Shown here: in pieces, positions 1 to 9,339 of the stretch
Layout: each line of letters begins with the position of its first letter
Numbering within the stretch: position 1 is the stretch's first letter
DNA from: JBEKTW01 sp049515655
GTDB lineage: Bacteria > Bacteroidota > Ignavibacteria > UBA10030 > SZUA-254
Direction: 5' to 3'
DNA length: 64,000 nt
Assembly (NCBI GenBank): GCA_049515655.1
Contig: JBEKTW010000019.1
Span: 1-64,000, forward strand
Program-made: the position numbers and the translations under genes
The notes under the pieces: generated by a model
Databases searched by the model: none
What the model saw: only the letters and a program-made list of their open reading frames with translations
What the model was told of the DNA's origin: nothing

Positions 1-24
1 CGAATCGATAAGAAAGAAAAGTAG
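1..24 (+). CDS. C-terminal end of an upstream gene (possibly clpP)
   Basis: Reading in frame 1 from the first base gives the short basic tail RIDKKEK followed by TAG at 22-24, three bases before the clpX start. The tight spacing suggests an upstream gene co-transcribed with clpX. In many bacteria clpP precedes clpX, so ClpP is the natural guess, but eight codons cannot identify it. Confidence 0.3.
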   Translation, partial: RIDKKEK

Positions 25-27
25 ACG

Positions 28-1293
28 ATGGCACAAAAAACCAAGCGCGAGGAACCGATTCGCTGTTCCTTCTGCGGACGAGCCGCCGAGGAGGTTCACA
101 GCATCATTGCCGGGCCGGATGCCTACATCTGCGACAGCTGCGTGGCAAGTTCCGTCGAAATCCTTCGTACCAACAAAGCCGCTCTTACGGCTCAACGTGC
201 AGCGGTGGGCACCTCCCTGACGCCTCAGGATATCAAGAAGGCCTTGGACAATTACGTTATCGGGCAGGAACGACCGAAAAAAACTCTCGCCGTCGCCGTG
301 TACAATCATTACAAGCGAATCGATACGAAGGACGACGTACAGAGCCCGGAGAACGTCGAGATTGAGAAGAGCAACATCCTCCTCATCGGCCCGACAGGAA
401 CTGGGAAAACGCTCCTTGCCCAAACGCTGGCCAGAATTCTGGACGTTCCGTTCGCGATCGCGGACGCGACAACGCTGACAGAGGCCGGCTACGTCGGCGA
501 TGATGTGGAGACCGTGCTGGTCCACCTCCTCCAAAATGCCGACTACAATGTTGAGCGGGCTGAACGTGGTATCGTGTACATCGACGAAATAGACAAGATT
601 GCCCGGAAGAGCGAAAGCGCATCCATCACGCGCGACGTCTCGGGCGAAGGCGTTCAACAGGCCCTGCTGAAGATCCTCGAAGGGACCGTTGCCGGCGTTC
701 CGCCAAAAGGCGGACGCAAGCATCCCGAGCAGAGCCTTATCAACATCAACACAAAGAATATCTTGTTTATCTGCGGCGGCGTCTTCGAAGGCCTGGAGAA
801 AATAATCGCACGTCGCGTGAGCCAAAACCCAATCGGATTTGGCTCAAACATCAAGAGCAAGAAAGACCATTCCGTCGACGAGTACTTGCCGTTGATCGAA
901 CCGGATGACCTGCTGAAATTCGGCATGATTCCGGAATTTGTCGGCCGTTTGCCTGTCGTCACCACCCTCCACTCGCTGGACCACGAGGCTCTGCTCAATA
1001 TTCTCACCGAGCCGAGAAATGCGATTGTGAAACAGTACGGAAAGCTCTTCCGAATGGAAAATGTTGAGCTGGAATTCGAAGATGAGGCGCTGAAAACCGT
1101 GGTGGCAAAAGCCATTGAAAAAGGAACCGGTGCCCGGGCGCTTCGCTCGATCATGGAGGAGACGATGCTCGACATCATGTATCATCTGCCGACTCGCCAG
1201 AACGTGACGAGGTGCGTCATCACCAAAGACGTGATCCTGAAGAAGAAAGAGCCGGTGTACATCTATAAAGAGCAGCGGAGAGCGACAGGGTAA
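28..1293 (+). CDS. clpX: ATP-dependent Clp protease ATP-binding subunit ClpX
   Basis: ClpX is the hexameric AAA+ unfoldase that feeds tagged substrates to the ClpP peptidase in the cytoplasm. The 421-residue length is normal for the family. An N-terminal zinc-binding domain is visible with cysteines 13, 16, 35 and 38 (CSFC and CDSC). Walker A is GPTGTGKT at about 121-128, the pore loop GYVGDDVE is at about 154-161, and Walker B VYIDEIDK is at about 183-190. The ClpX-typical stretch SITRDVSGEGVQQALLKILE follows, and the sensor-2 arginine motif GARALRSI lies near the C terminus. The ATG at 28 puts the zinc finger at the expected distance. It is the only plus-strand gene in the first 26 kb and faces lptD tail to tail. 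Confidence 0.98.
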   Translation: MAQKTKREEPIRCSFCGRAAEEVHSIIAGPDAYICDSCVASSVEILRTNKAALTAQRAAVGTSLTPQDIKKALDNYVIGQERPKKTLAVAVYNHYKRIDTKDDVQSPENVEIEKSNILLIGPTGTGKTLLAQTLARILDVPFAIADATTLTEAGYVGDDVETVLVHLLQNADYNVERAERGIVYIDEIDKIARKSESASITRDVSGEGVQQALLKILEGTVAGVPPKGGRKHPEQSLININTKNILFICGGVFEGLEKIIARRVSQNPIGFGSNIKSKKDHSVDEYLPLIEPDDLLKFGMIPEFVGRLPVVTTLHSLDHEALLNILTEPRNAIVKQYGKLFRMENVELEFEDEALKTVVAKAIEKGTGARALRSIMEETMLDIMYHLPTRQNVTRCVITKDVILKKKEPVYIYKEQRRATG

Positions 1294-1530
1294 CAATCAG
1301 GCGAGCTTTCTGGTAACCTCAGATTTGTTCTATCATTCGCCCCGGCCCGTGATCTGGGAGGGAGTTGGACTCCCGACCGTTGATTTTGACCTCAGAGCGT
1401 AGTCCTGTTCGCCTCTGCACTTCACGGAACAGCTGTTTCGTGCAGTGAAGCCGGCGGAAATCAGACAACGCCGGGTGTCCGGTCTGGGGACCGGACTCTA
1501 CGGTTCTGATGTCGCCCGCCGTCGAGCGTT
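1294..1530. other. Convergent intergenic gap with several strong hairpins
   Basis: This 237-base gap between the 3' ends of clpX and lptD carries three clear inverted repeats: 1360-1374 (6-bp stem, 3-base loop), 1420-1450 (6-bp outer stem around a self-complementary centre) and 1478-1495 (7-bp stem TCCGGTC/GACCGGA, 4-base loop). None is followed by a clear T-run on either strand, so they are not classical intrinsic terminators. They may act as a bidirectional transcript end or be part of a structured RNA. No open frame of interest is seen. Confidence 0.4.
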
Positions 1531-4089
1531 CTAGTAAATTCCCCGGTCACCGCTTCCCGACTTCGTCACTTTTATATCCCGCAATTGCGGTGCCGCCACT
1601 TTGATTTCGAACTGGAAATGGCGATACGTGCCGATCGGCACCCATTCAAAGTCCATGAGCCAGCAATGCAAATCCCTTGAGATCTTTATGTCCGGAGTGA
1701 GGACCTTTTTGTTGAGCACATCGTAGGCGCCATCCAGGACAAACTTCCAGTTCTCGGTAAGATTGAATTCCAGATGCCCATGCATATTGGATGAGTGCGT
1801 GGGAGACGGCAGCACCATGGTCTGGCCAAAATCCCACGACAGCGAAAGTTTCCACGGAATACTGAAATCCGGCTCTTCTTCCTGATACAGTCCATACGTC
1901 CCGCTCTGTGGACGATTCCCCGCCAGCGTATCGGCGAACGATTGGTGTTTGTTCGACTTGCTTTTCTCTCCCGACCACGATGTGGAAAGGCTCACGTTGA
2001 AGTTTGTCAACCGCGCGAGACGATGTTCTTCGCTAAAAAGAAACTTATTGATGTCGGTATACTGACCCGGAGCGGTTTCCACGCGTTGATACAGATTGAA
2101 GTTCGCTCCACCGCCGATGTCCAACAGGCTGCCGATGCCGGTCCGAAAATTTGTGCCGAGCTCGGAAAACTTGAGGCTGTCGGCCGTGAAGTTGTATGTA
2201 ATTCCCAAACCGAGATTCAGCAATTGAATTCTCTTTGCTGCCGTGCCGCTATCCGAAGGATTCATCTTCATTTCAAACACGTTTCCCACACCCAGGCTCG
2301 CGTACATCTGCCTCGGCGAAAAGTTGTCTCCGACTATCTGTTTCTGGTATGTGAATGACAGACTTGGCGTGACGGTATGGCGTATCGCCGCGACGCCGAA
2401 CATATTGGGCTGAACAATTCCATAAAACTTTGTGCCTGCCGAGATGCCCGAAGACAGGTAGCCCGCCCGCGTTGTTGAAACCTCCGTCGTGTCAACGAGA
2501 GTACTGTCGCGCCAGGAACGCTGGGGGAGGGTATTCGTTGCGAACGAACGCTGGTCACTATAGCTCAAGGATGGCGCAATCGTGAAATACCCAAGCTTTG
2601 GAGCGATGCTCACGGAAAAATTCTGACTGACGGATTGCGACCGGTCGCGCTCGAATGCGTCGACTGTTTGGAATGTCGTATCAACCCTGATGCCGTCTAT
2701 TTTGTGGTCGATCTTTGCCTGGTTATTCGTCGCGTTGATGTTGTAACCGACGCCGATCATTTCGTACCACGCCAGCTTGGACGATTCATCGGATGGTGAC
2801 TTGCTGCGCCGGAAGGGATAACTCTGGCTGTGATTGAAACTTAATGACGGCAGAACTTCACTGATGCTTCCATCGACGAGATTTTGACGGCGCGAAATAT
2901 TGACCGACATGCTGTTCGGAGTCCCCTCCCACGACTTGGAGATTGTCGCATTGGAAATTATGGATTGGTCGAATGCCTGCTGGAGGTCGATCGTGTTGAT
3001 ATACGAATTGTTGCTGGCGAGCGTGAAGTCAACATTCAAGCGCGTTGTCGGGTCAATTTCCTGATTATGCGTCAGATTCAAACGGTACGATTCCGTTTCC
3101 GTCCGGCTTGGGTCGGATGGTTCACCTGTATGCAAACTCTTGTATTCCCCGGAAACGGAGCCGGTGAAGTTGTACCGCAGAGCATACCGGTAGTCCGAAT
3201 ACACCGAGTATCCGCCTTTCGTGTACAAATCGCTCCGGAAGTCCCAATCCATATAATTGCTGAGGGCCAGATAATAGCCAAGGTGACGGAGGTACTTCCC
3301 GCGCGAAGGGTCATCACCGTACGCGGGGGCAATAATCCCGGACCTTCGCCCCCCTTTGTTGGGGAACACTGCAAAAGGCAACGCAAACACGGGTACATCG
3401 GCAATATATAGATACACGGGCTCAGCAATCACCAGGTCCTGGAACGTCACTTTCATCTCGGGACTGTAAAAATAGAAGTGCGGATCATCGGCGTCGCACG
3501 TTGTGTAACGCCCGTCAGAGACAAAGAGAACGTCTTTATCAACCTTCTTGATTTCTTCCCCGTGGTAGTATCCCTTCTCGATCTCGGTTTCGCCGACATC
3601 GATGATCCCACGCTTCGTCTTGAAATTGTATCCCAGCCGGAAGCCATGGTATTCTTCGCTCCCATCTCTCATGATAGGCAGCCCTTTAAACTTCTTTTTG
3701 TGCGCCGTCGTAGTGTCGGACGATCGGGCCGAGTCGGCCGACCCGTGCCTCGCCGCCCGGGAGGTGTCGGGTATGCCAAACGACGTGAGTCTCGAGGTAC
3801 CCCAATCGACGTCAATCCGCTCGGCTTTCAACTGCATCTGGCGGTATTTTACGTCACTGCTGGAATACATGCTCATCGTCTTCGTTGAAATTTCGTAGAC
3901 GACGGAATCGGCGCAAGAGTAAATCACGACAGTGTCCACGCCGCTGGAGGCCGTCGTGTCTTTTGGAGTTTTCGCAGTATCTACGATCGAGGTATCAGAC
4001 CGGGTCGTAAGCGAGTCTCTGGAAGAAATTTGGGCTGGGGATGTTGAGAAGAAAAAAACGCTGAAACAGGGGATCAGCCAGATGCGCAT
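1531..4089 (-). CDS. lptD: LPS assembly outer-membrane protein LptD-like
   Basis: LptD is the outer-membrane beta-barrel that inserts lipopolysaccharide into the outer leaflet. This 852-residue protein starts with a signal peptide (hydrophobic IWLIPCFSVFFFSTSPAQ). An OstA-type jellyroll segment follows, in which YEISTKTMSMYSSSDVKY and LKAERIDVDW read as 'substrate-variable' strands. The family-typical block EIEKGYYHGEEIKKVDKDV, FVSDGRYTTCD, PHFYFYSPEM and VPVFALPFAVFPNKGGRRSGIIAP comes next, then a long barrel rich in alternating aromatic residues. It matches the Bacteroidota 'putative LptD' type, which is divergent from E. coli LptD and lacks its disulfide pattern. The stop is 237 bases from clpX. 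The ROK kinase ends 13 bases upstream of its start, so the two are probably co-transcribed. Confidence 0.85.
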   Translation of the reverse strand: MRIWLIPCFSVFFFSTSPAQISSRDSLTTRSDTSIVDTAKTPKDTTASSGVDTVVIYSCADSVVYEISTKTMSMYSSSDVKYRQMQLKAERIDVDWGTSRLTSFGIPDTSRAARHGSADSARSSDTTTAHKKKFKGLPIMRDGSEEYHGFRLGYNFKTKRGIIDVGETEIEKGYYHGEEIKKVDKDVLFVSDGRYTTCDADDPHFYFYSPEMKVTFQDLVIAEPVYLYIADVPVFALPFAVFPNKGGRRSGIIAPAYGDDPSRGKYLRHLGYYLALSNYMDWDFRSDLYTKGGYSVYSDYRYALRYNFTGSVSGEYKSLHTGEPSDPSRTETESYRLNLTHNQEIDPTTRLNVDFTLASNNSYINTIDLQQAFDQSIISNATISKSWEGTPNSMSVNISRRQNLVDGSISEVLPSLSFNHSQSYPFRRSKSPSDESSKLAWYEMIGVGYNINATNNQAKIDHKIDGIRVDTTFQTVDAFERDRSQSVSQNFSVSIAPKLGYFTIAPSLSYSDQRSFATNTLPQRSWRDSTLVDTTEVSTTRAGYLSSGISAGTKFYGIVQPNMFGVAAIRHTVTPSLSFTYQKQIVGDNFSPRQMYASLGVGNVFEMKMNPSDSGTAAKRIQLLNLGLGITYNFTADSLKFSELGTNFRTGIGSLLDIGGGANFNLYQRVETAPGQYTDINKFLFSEEHRLARLTNFNVSLSTSWSGEKSKSNKHQSFADTLAGNRPQSGTYGLYQEEEPDFSIPWKLSLSWDFGQTMVLPSPTHSSNMHGHLEFNLTENWKFVLDGAYDVLNKKVLTPDIKISRDLHCWLMDFEWVPIGTYRHFQFEIKVAAPQLRDIKVTKSGSGDRGIY

Positions 4090-4102
4090 GCGGAGATACC
4101 TC

Positions 4103-5077
4103 TCACATCACTAAACTTGCGGCACCGATAATTCCTGCCGCATTGCCTAATTTCGCGCGAAGTATGCGAATGTGAGGTTGGTGGGATTTCAGCGCACGCG
4201 AGCGGGCGCCGGATTGTATGGCATCGAAGACGAAATCGGGCGATGCCGATATTCCTCCCCCGATGACAGCCACGCGGACATCGAGCAGATTGATGGCAGC
4301 CGCGAGAGCATAGCCTAGGAATCGACCGGCCTCTTCAAGGATCGCCCGAGCAATCGGGTCGCCTTGTTGGGCGGCCGTCGAAATGACCTTTGGCTCGATA
4401 GCATCGAGGTTGCCGTCAACCAATCGTTCAATGAGGGATGGCTTCCCGCGTTCATGCGACTGTTCCAGGATCTCTTTTGTCCGCTGCGAGAGATACCGCT
4501 GACCGATGTAGCATTCGATGCATCCGTGGTTGCCGCAGTTGCATCGTGGACCGTTGTGGTCGATCGACATGTGTCCGATTTCACCGGCACCTCCGTGCGG
4601 ACCGCGAAAAATCTTCCGGTCGACGATGATTCCACCCCCGACGCCGGTTCCCCAGATGACAAAGATGAAATCTTTTTCATCGATTCCCGCGCCGAACTTC
4701 GCCTCGGCGATCGCAGCAACATTCGCATCGTTTTCGACATGGACCGGCAGACGACACGCCGTGCTCACCGTCGAGCCTAATTCGAACGAGGTCCAGTTTG
4801 AAAAATTTGGAGGATACTCTACGGTATTACCGTCGAGAGAAACAACACCAGGGGCACCAATACCGACGCCCCCTACATCAGAACGGCTTTCATGGGTCAG
4901 CAGACTCTGAATGGTCGAGAGGATCTGGCGGACAACAATCTCCGGGCCCTCGTTCGCCCGTGTGTCGGCAACAACCTGGCGAAGAATTCTTCCCCGGCTG
5001 TCGACCACTCCGGATTTGACGGTGGTCGCACCAAGGTCGACACCGATCGTGCGCCGTTGACCAGTTCCCTCGTTCAT
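4103..5077 (-). CDS. ROK family sugar kinase (glucokinase-like)
   Basis: This cytosolic ATP-dependent sugar kinase is 324 residues long, the usual ROK length. The phosphate-1 motif GVDLGATTVKSG is at about 12-23, the catalytic aspartate lies in ENDANVAA (Asp117), and phosphate-2 is WGTGVGGG at about 142-149. The ROK signature GGAGEIGHM is followed by a zinc site formed by His169 and CNCGNHGCIE (Cys179, 181, 186). There is no N-terminal helix-turn-helix, so it is an enzyme rather than a NagC-type repressor. Glucose is the commonest substrate for this architecture, but N-acetylglucosamine or N-acetylmannosamine cannot be excluded from sequence. It lies 28 bases downstream of the SpoIIE phosphatase gene. 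Confidence 0.9.
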   Translation of the reverse strand: MNEGTGQRRTIGVDLGATTVKSGVVDSRGRILRQVVADTRANEGPEIVVRQILSTIQSLLTHESRSDVGGVGIGAPGVVSLDGNTVEYPPNFSNWTSFELGSTVSTACRLPVHVENDANVAAIAEAKFGAGIDEKDFIFVIWGTGVGGGIIVDRKIFRGPHGGAGEIGHMSIDHNGPRCNCGNHGCIECYIGQRYLSQRTKEILEQSHERGKPSLIERLVDGNLDAIEPKVISTAAQQGDPIARAILEEAGRFLGYALAAAINLLDVRVAVIGGGISASPDFVFDAIQSGARSRALKSHQPHIRILRAKLGNAAGIIGAASLVM

Positions 5078-5105
5078 GGGGTCACCCCGATGGCATCCCG
5101 CCTGT

Positions 5106-6812
5106 TCATTCCACTCTCTTGATCACGATGACGGTCATATCATCATACTGAGGATAGGCGAGCATGTGCCGTTGGGCCGCTTCGAAGATCGCATCAATGA
5201 TTTCAGTCGCAGGCTTGTGCCGATTCTTCTCCAAAACCTTCAACAATCGTTTCTCGCTAAATTGCTGCCTCCGGTCATTCAAGGCTTCCGTGATCCCGTC
5301 GGAATACACGACGAGCACATCTCCCACGCTCACTGGAAATGTTTCTTCCTGGTACGGGTAATCATCCATGACGGAGAGAATGATGCCGCCTTCCTTGAGC
5401 CGGCGCGGCTCTTTGTTCGCGGAGAAGAAATATGGATGGTCGTGTCCAGCGTTGCAATAACAAACTGTATTACGGCCGCTGTCGACATAGCCAAAAAACA
5501 ACGTCATGAATTTCTCGGGGGTGGTGCTCTCATGCAGCAATCTGTTTGAATTCCTCACCCAGACCTTTGGCGATCCGTCGACGATGATCTGACCACGAAG
5601 GGTTGCCTGCAACTTCGCCATGAGCAACGACGCCGGCAGTCCTTTGCCCGAGACGTCCCCGAGGCAAAAAACCAGCTCTTTCTTGTCGATTGGAATGAAA
5701 TCGAAATAATCTCCGCCCACCATGCGGGCAGGAGTGCTCCTCCCCGCGATATCATACCCTTTGAGATGCGGCGGCGTTTGCGGAAGAAGGCTCATTTGCA
5801 CTTCATGCGCCGCCCGGAGATCTTTCTCCATCGCAATTTTCTCCCGTTCCTGGTCGTACAGCCGGGCATTCTCTATGGCGATCGAACCGTGAACCGAAAG
5901 GGCATCGATGAAGTTCTCATCGTCGGACGTAAACGTTCCGTTGTGCTTGTTCAAGAGCTGGAATACGCCAATGATCTTCTGTTCTTTATCCCTCATGGGC
6001 ATACAGAGTATCGTTTTCGTCCTGTACCCGGTTCTTGCGTCGAAATCCCGGTCGAAGCGCGGGTCGAGGTAGGCATCTTCAATATTGAGGGTGTCTCCGG
6101 TTGCCGCGACATATCCTGAAATACCCCGGCCGAGCGGCAAGCGGATTTCGACGATCTGGTCGCCTTTGAAAACTTTTGACCAGAGTTCCTGCTTCGCGTT
6201 ATCGAGGAGATACAATGTTCCCCTGTCCGCTTCTACGACATGCAATGCAGTTTCCAGGATCACGGTTAAAAGTTTGTCGAGATCGAGCGTTGAATTTACT
6301 ATTTTCGCTGCCTCGATCAGTTGATGGAGCTTCCCGAGTTCTGTGCTGGAATCCTTGGACGTTCTCAGCAACTCCCGGGCGAAATGGAGATTCAAGCTGC
6401 GCAGTCGAACGCTGAGCAGTTGCAGCAGCCTCACGGTGAAGGGATGATTGAGTTCGATCAATCTTTCAAAATCAGATTTCTTCAGCTCGTAGGTAATGCA
6501 GTCCTCGACGGCGACGACCTTTGATGAGCGGGGGCGCCCATCAACCAGCTCCAGCTCCCCGAAGCAATCGCCGTGATGCAACACCGCCAAGACCATTTCC
6601 TCGTCACTCAGCAGGTCCTTGACGATTTTCACGCTGCCGTCAACAAGAAGAAACAGCTTTTCGCCGACTCCTTCATCCTGAAGAATAACTTTATTTGCTC
6701 TGTAGTGACCTTCACTGAGTTTGCCATGGACGACTTCAAAATCCTCATCACTGATGTTTTCGAACAGAATGTTACATCTCAGTCGTTCCAGCAACCGTGA
6801 TTTCTGTATCAT
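5106..6812 (-). CDS. SpoIIE-type PP2C phosphatase with cNMP-binding and GAF domains
   Basis: This 568-residue cytosolic sensor phosphatase has a cyclic-nucleotide-binding fold at about 8-130 (ILQDEGVGEKLFLLVDGSVK, GDCFGELELVDGRPRS), a GAF domain at about 165-325 (ADRGTLYLLD, LGRGISGYVA) and a C-terminal PP2C/SpoIIE catalytic domain at about 340-568. The catalytic domain shows the metal-binding aspartates in VGGDYFDF, CLGDVSGKGLPASLLMA and VYSDGITEA. Such enzymes dephosphorylate anti-anti-sigma (STAS) proteins in partner-switching cascades. A free STAS protein is encoded at about 42.4 kb, but pairing with it is only an inference. Ligands of the CNBD and GAF domains cannot be read from sequence. 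No serine kinase (RsbW-like) is seen nearby. Confidence 0.92.
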   Translation of the reverse strand: MIQKSRLLERLRCNILFENISDEDFEVVHGKLSEGHYRANKVILQDEGVGEKLFLLVDGSVKIVKDLLSDEEMVLAVLHHGDCFGELELVDGRPRSSKVVAVEDCITYELKKSDFERLIELNHPFTVRLLQLLSVRLRSLNLHFARELLRTSKDSSTELGKLHQLIEAAKIVNSTLDLDKLLTVILETALHVVEADRGTLYLLDNAKQELWSKVFKGDQIVEIRLPLGRGISGYVAATGDTLNIEDAYLDPRFDRDFDARTGYRTKTILCMPMRDKEQKIIGVFQLLNKHNGTFTSDDENFIDALSVHGSIAIENARLYDQEREKIAMEKDLRAAHEVQMSLLPQTPPHLKGYDIAGRSTPARMVGGDYFDFIPIDKKELVFCLGDVSGKGLPASLLMAKLQATLRGQIIVDGSPKVWVRNSNRLLHESTTPEKFMTLFFGYVDSGRNTVCYCNAGHDHPYFFSANKEPRRLKEGGIILSVMDDYPYQEETFPVSVGDVLVVYSDGITEALNDRRQQFSEKRLLKVLEKNRHKPATEIIDAIFEAAQRHMLAYPQYDDMTVIVIKRVE

Positions 6813-6849
6813 AATGGTTTTTCCAGGTCAACGTTGTACGAATTTCGGG

Positions 6850-8190
6850 TCATCGTTTTTTCTTCCACCATTGATGCAATCGCTCACGAATCTTCTCTTC
6901 TGCTCCGAGCGTTGTCGGGTGATAGTACACCCTGTCCTTCAGGTTATCGGGGAGGTACTGTTGTTCCACAAAATGCCCGTCAAAATCGTGACTGTACTTA
7001 TACTCTTTTCCGTACCCGAGCCCTTCCATGAGTTTGGTGGGCGCGTTCCGCAGATGGAGCGGAACCGGTTCGTTCGGCAGCCGCCTGACGTCGTCAGTCG
7101 CGTGTTTGATTGCCATGTACGAAGCGTTGCTCTTCGGCGCCGAGGCGAGATACGTTGCCGTTTGCGCCAGAACGAGCCGGGCCTCAGGCATTCCGACATA
7201 ATCCACAGCGGTGAAACAGCTCGTCGCAAGCGTGAGAGCGTACGGGTCGGCATTCCCGATATCTTCGGATGCAAGAATCACCATGCGCCGCGCGATAAAT
7301 TTCGGATCCTCTCCCCCTTCGAGCATACGGGCCATCCAATAGACTGCTGCATCAGGATCGCTGCCGCGCACACTCTTTATAAACGCGGAGATGATGTTGT
7401 AATGTTCCTCTGCGCCCTTATCGTATTTCGCATACTTGCGTTGAAATGCCTCCTCGATGGCATGCGTCGTGACGATCCGTTCGCCCCCGGTCTCGGGTTG
7501 TATCAATCTGACGGCAGTTTCCAGACCGTTCAGCATCACCCGCGCGTCGCCCGCCGCGAACAACATCAACAGTTCCCGTTCTTTCCGGTCGATCCGGATG
7601 TGTCGGTCCTTCAAAATGACATCGGCCCGGAGTGCGTGCTCGAGAATCTGGTCAAGTTCATCGGCACCCAGCGGCTCCAGGACGTACACCCGGCAACGCG
7701 ACAGTAAGGGCGAAATGACTTCGAAGGATGGGTTTTCCGTTGTCGCACCGATCAGCGTGATGATTCCGTCTTCGACACTATGAAGCAACGCGTCTTGCTG
7801 CGCCTTGTTGAACCGGTGGATCTCATCGATAAACAATATCGTTCGTTTGCCCAGGTGTTTGCGGTTTGCCTCGGCGCGGTCGAGAACTTTTCGCACATCC
7901 TGCACCCCGGATGAAACCGCGTTGAGCTGGAAAAATTCTGCCTTCGTGTGATGGGCGATGATACGTGCAAGCGTGGTTTTCCCGCAGCCCGGCGGGCCCC
8001 AAAAAACCATCGATGGGACTTCGTCTCCCTCGATCAGAATCCGTAGTGGTTTCCCTTCACCCAACAGGTGCGCCTGACCGATAAATTCGCCAATTGTTCC
8101 GGGGCGGACGCGTTCAGCAAGCGGTGTGGATGAAGATTTTTCGGCGGGCTCTTTTGCCTTGTTTTGCTGTCCAAAAAGCTCCATGGTCAT
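6850..8190 (-). CDS. rarA: Replication-associated recombination ATPase RarA (MgsA)
   Basis: RarA is a clamp-loader-like AAA+ ATPase that acts at stalled replication forks. The 446-residue protein shows PLAERVRPGTIGEFIGQAHL at the N terminus, Walker A GPPGCGKTT, Walker B LFIDEIHRFNKAQQDALL, sensor GATTENPSFEV and the arginine-finger region SPLLSRCRVYVL. The RarA-specific C-terminal region follows (SAFIKSVRGSDPDAAVYW, RRMVILASEDIGNADP, LAQTATYLASAPKSNASY). The next gene upstream ends 94 bases away. A purely housekeeping role is expected. Confidence 0.96.
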   Translation of the reverse strand: MTMELFGQQNKAKEPAEKSSSTPLAERVRPGTIGEFIGQAHLLGEGKPLRILIEGDEVPSMVFWGPPGCGKTTLARIIAHHTKAEFFQLNAVSSGVQDVRKVLDRAEANRKHLGKRTILFIDEIHRFNKAQQDALLHSVEDGIITLIGATTENPSFEVISPLLSRCRVYVLEPLGADELDQILEHALRADVILKDRHIRIDRKERELLMLFAAGDARVMLNGLETAVRLIQPETGGERIVTTHAIEEAFQRKYAKYDKGAEEHYNIISAFIKSVRGSDPDAAVYWMARMLEGGEDPKFIARRMVILASEDIGNADPYALTLATSCFTAVDYVGMPEARLVLAQTATYLASAPKSNASYMAIKHATDDVRRLPNEPVPLHLRNAPTKLMEGLGYGKEYKYSHDFDGHFVEQQYLPDNLKDRVYYHPTTLGAEEKIRERLHQWWKKKR

Positions 8191-8284
8191 CGAGAGGTCA
8201 GAAGTCAGGCATTTGAGATCCGGGAGGTGCGATCTGAATTCCCTTCAATTCACATCGCGCATCCCGCATTCCAAACCGGGTCTT

Positions 8285-8629
8285 TCACTTTTCCTTCTTC
8301 ACCTTATAGACTGTCTCCCCATCCCGGATCATGCCGTATTTTTCGCGGGCGACTTTTTCGATCGTTTTGGGATCGCTGTCGAGCGCCTTCGACTGCTGCA
8401 GCAACTGGTTTTGTTCCCGCTGCGCCTGGAGGATTTTTTCCTGCATCGCTCGCTTTTCCGATTCCAGCCTCACCCGCTGGAGAATTCCCTTGTTGCTGAA
8501 TGTCATGAACGACAATGTGGGGATGAGAATAAGCAGCGTGATGTTGAGCCGCTTGTTCTTCAAAATCCCCTTCAACCAGCCGGGCACGTGTGGGTTGGCC
8601 GGCTTTTTGCGGTAGTATTGTTCGTCCAT
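8285..8629 (-). CDS. FtsB/DivIC-type septum formation initiator
   Basis: This is a small bitopic cell-division protein of 114 residues counted from the ATG at 8627-8629 (MDEQYYRKKP). A longer frame upstream exists, but its extra 65 codons read as non-coding and overlap the next gene, so the later start is preferred. It has a short basic cytoplasmic tail, one membrane segment (NITLLILIPTLSFMTF), a coiled-coil rich in Gln/Glu/Arg, and the family-typical end IEKVAREKYGMIRDGETVYKV. FtsB/DivIC partners bridge FtsL and FtsQ at the septum. Upstream of the start there is no good Shine-Dalgarno sequence, as is common in Bacteroidota. Confidence 0.85.
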   Translation of the reverse strand: MDEQYYRKKPANPHVPGWLKGILKNKRLNITLLILIPTLSFMTFSNKGILQRVRLESEKRAMQEKILQAQREQNQLLQQSKALDSDPKTIEKVAREKYGMIRDGETVYKVKKEK

Positions 8630-8667
8630 CAGGAGAAATGTACGACTATTTGTTGAATATTCAAACT

Positions 8668-9339
8668 TTAAACCATCAGATGAAATGATTCCGCAAGGTA
8701 CTTGAATATTGCCAGGTTCCATATCAGCGTCACGATCCAAGCCGTCACTGCGACCGCCGTGGCCTTTAGCACGCTGAATCGGCAGAATATCCTGACACCC
8801 AGTCCCAAAAGAGCGACATACCACGCCGTGAATGGATTGAGGGACTCGAGAATTGAAGCCAGGACGATACCCGACTGCGGATGCAGGAACGTCGCCGCAC
8901 TCAGAGGCATTCCCGACACACCGGAGCCGTGATGCAGGACAATTTCAAGACATCCCCCGAGAAGCAAGACGGATTCTGCATGGACCTCCAGCGCGAATAG
9001 CTGCCGGAAATGAACCGGCTCCGCCGAACCGACCCACGATGATAATTCATACAGTAAGAGCGCGAACACCGACCACCCCGCCAGCAATCTGATGGGAAGA
9101 AAAAATGCGCGGGCGTACAGGTCGACCGCAAGATGTTCCTGCATGAGCAGTTTGTCGGCCGCCATCGCCGACGGTGGTAGGTGGTCAAGCGTTGCCGCGA
9201 CAATCGCGGGATAATTATACACCAGTCGAAGAACGCTCAGCGCGGCAAGAACCAGAAACGCAATCAACCACTGCGGCCGCATTTTTAGTTGTTCGATGGC
9301 ATACGCCGGACGATGGAGGAAATAGATGAGGGGGAACAT
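8668..9339 (-). CDS. Yip1-like integral membrane protein
   Basis: A 223-residue membrane protein with about five hydrophobic segments: near 25-50, 78-100, 120-140, 155-175 and 190-210. The C-terminal block SLNPFTAWYVALLGLGVRI and the preceding long amphipathic region match the Yip1-domain pattern of bacterial membrane proteins whose biochemical function is not established. Its ATG directly follows the TAG of the ABC ATPase gene (9340-9342), so translation is probably coupled. The gene cluster suggests a role in an ABC-type export or membrane-remodelling complex. Confidence 0.65.
   Translation of the reverse strand: MFPLIYFLHRPAYAIEQLKMRPQWLIAFLVLAALSVLRLVYNYPAIVAATLDHLPPSAMAADKLLMQEHLAVDLYARAFFLPIRLLAGWSVFALLLYELSSWVGSAEPVHFRQLFALEVHAESVLLLGGCLEIVLHHGSGVSGMPLSAATFLHPQSGIVLASILESLNPFTAWYVALLGLGVRIFCRFSVLKATAVAVTAWIVTLIWNLAIFKYLAESFHLMV

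Noticed and set aside
6721..7707. Plus-strand open frame of 328 codons
   Set aside because: Antisense to rarA and the start of the SpoIIE gene; rich in His/Arg/Pro as shadows usually are.
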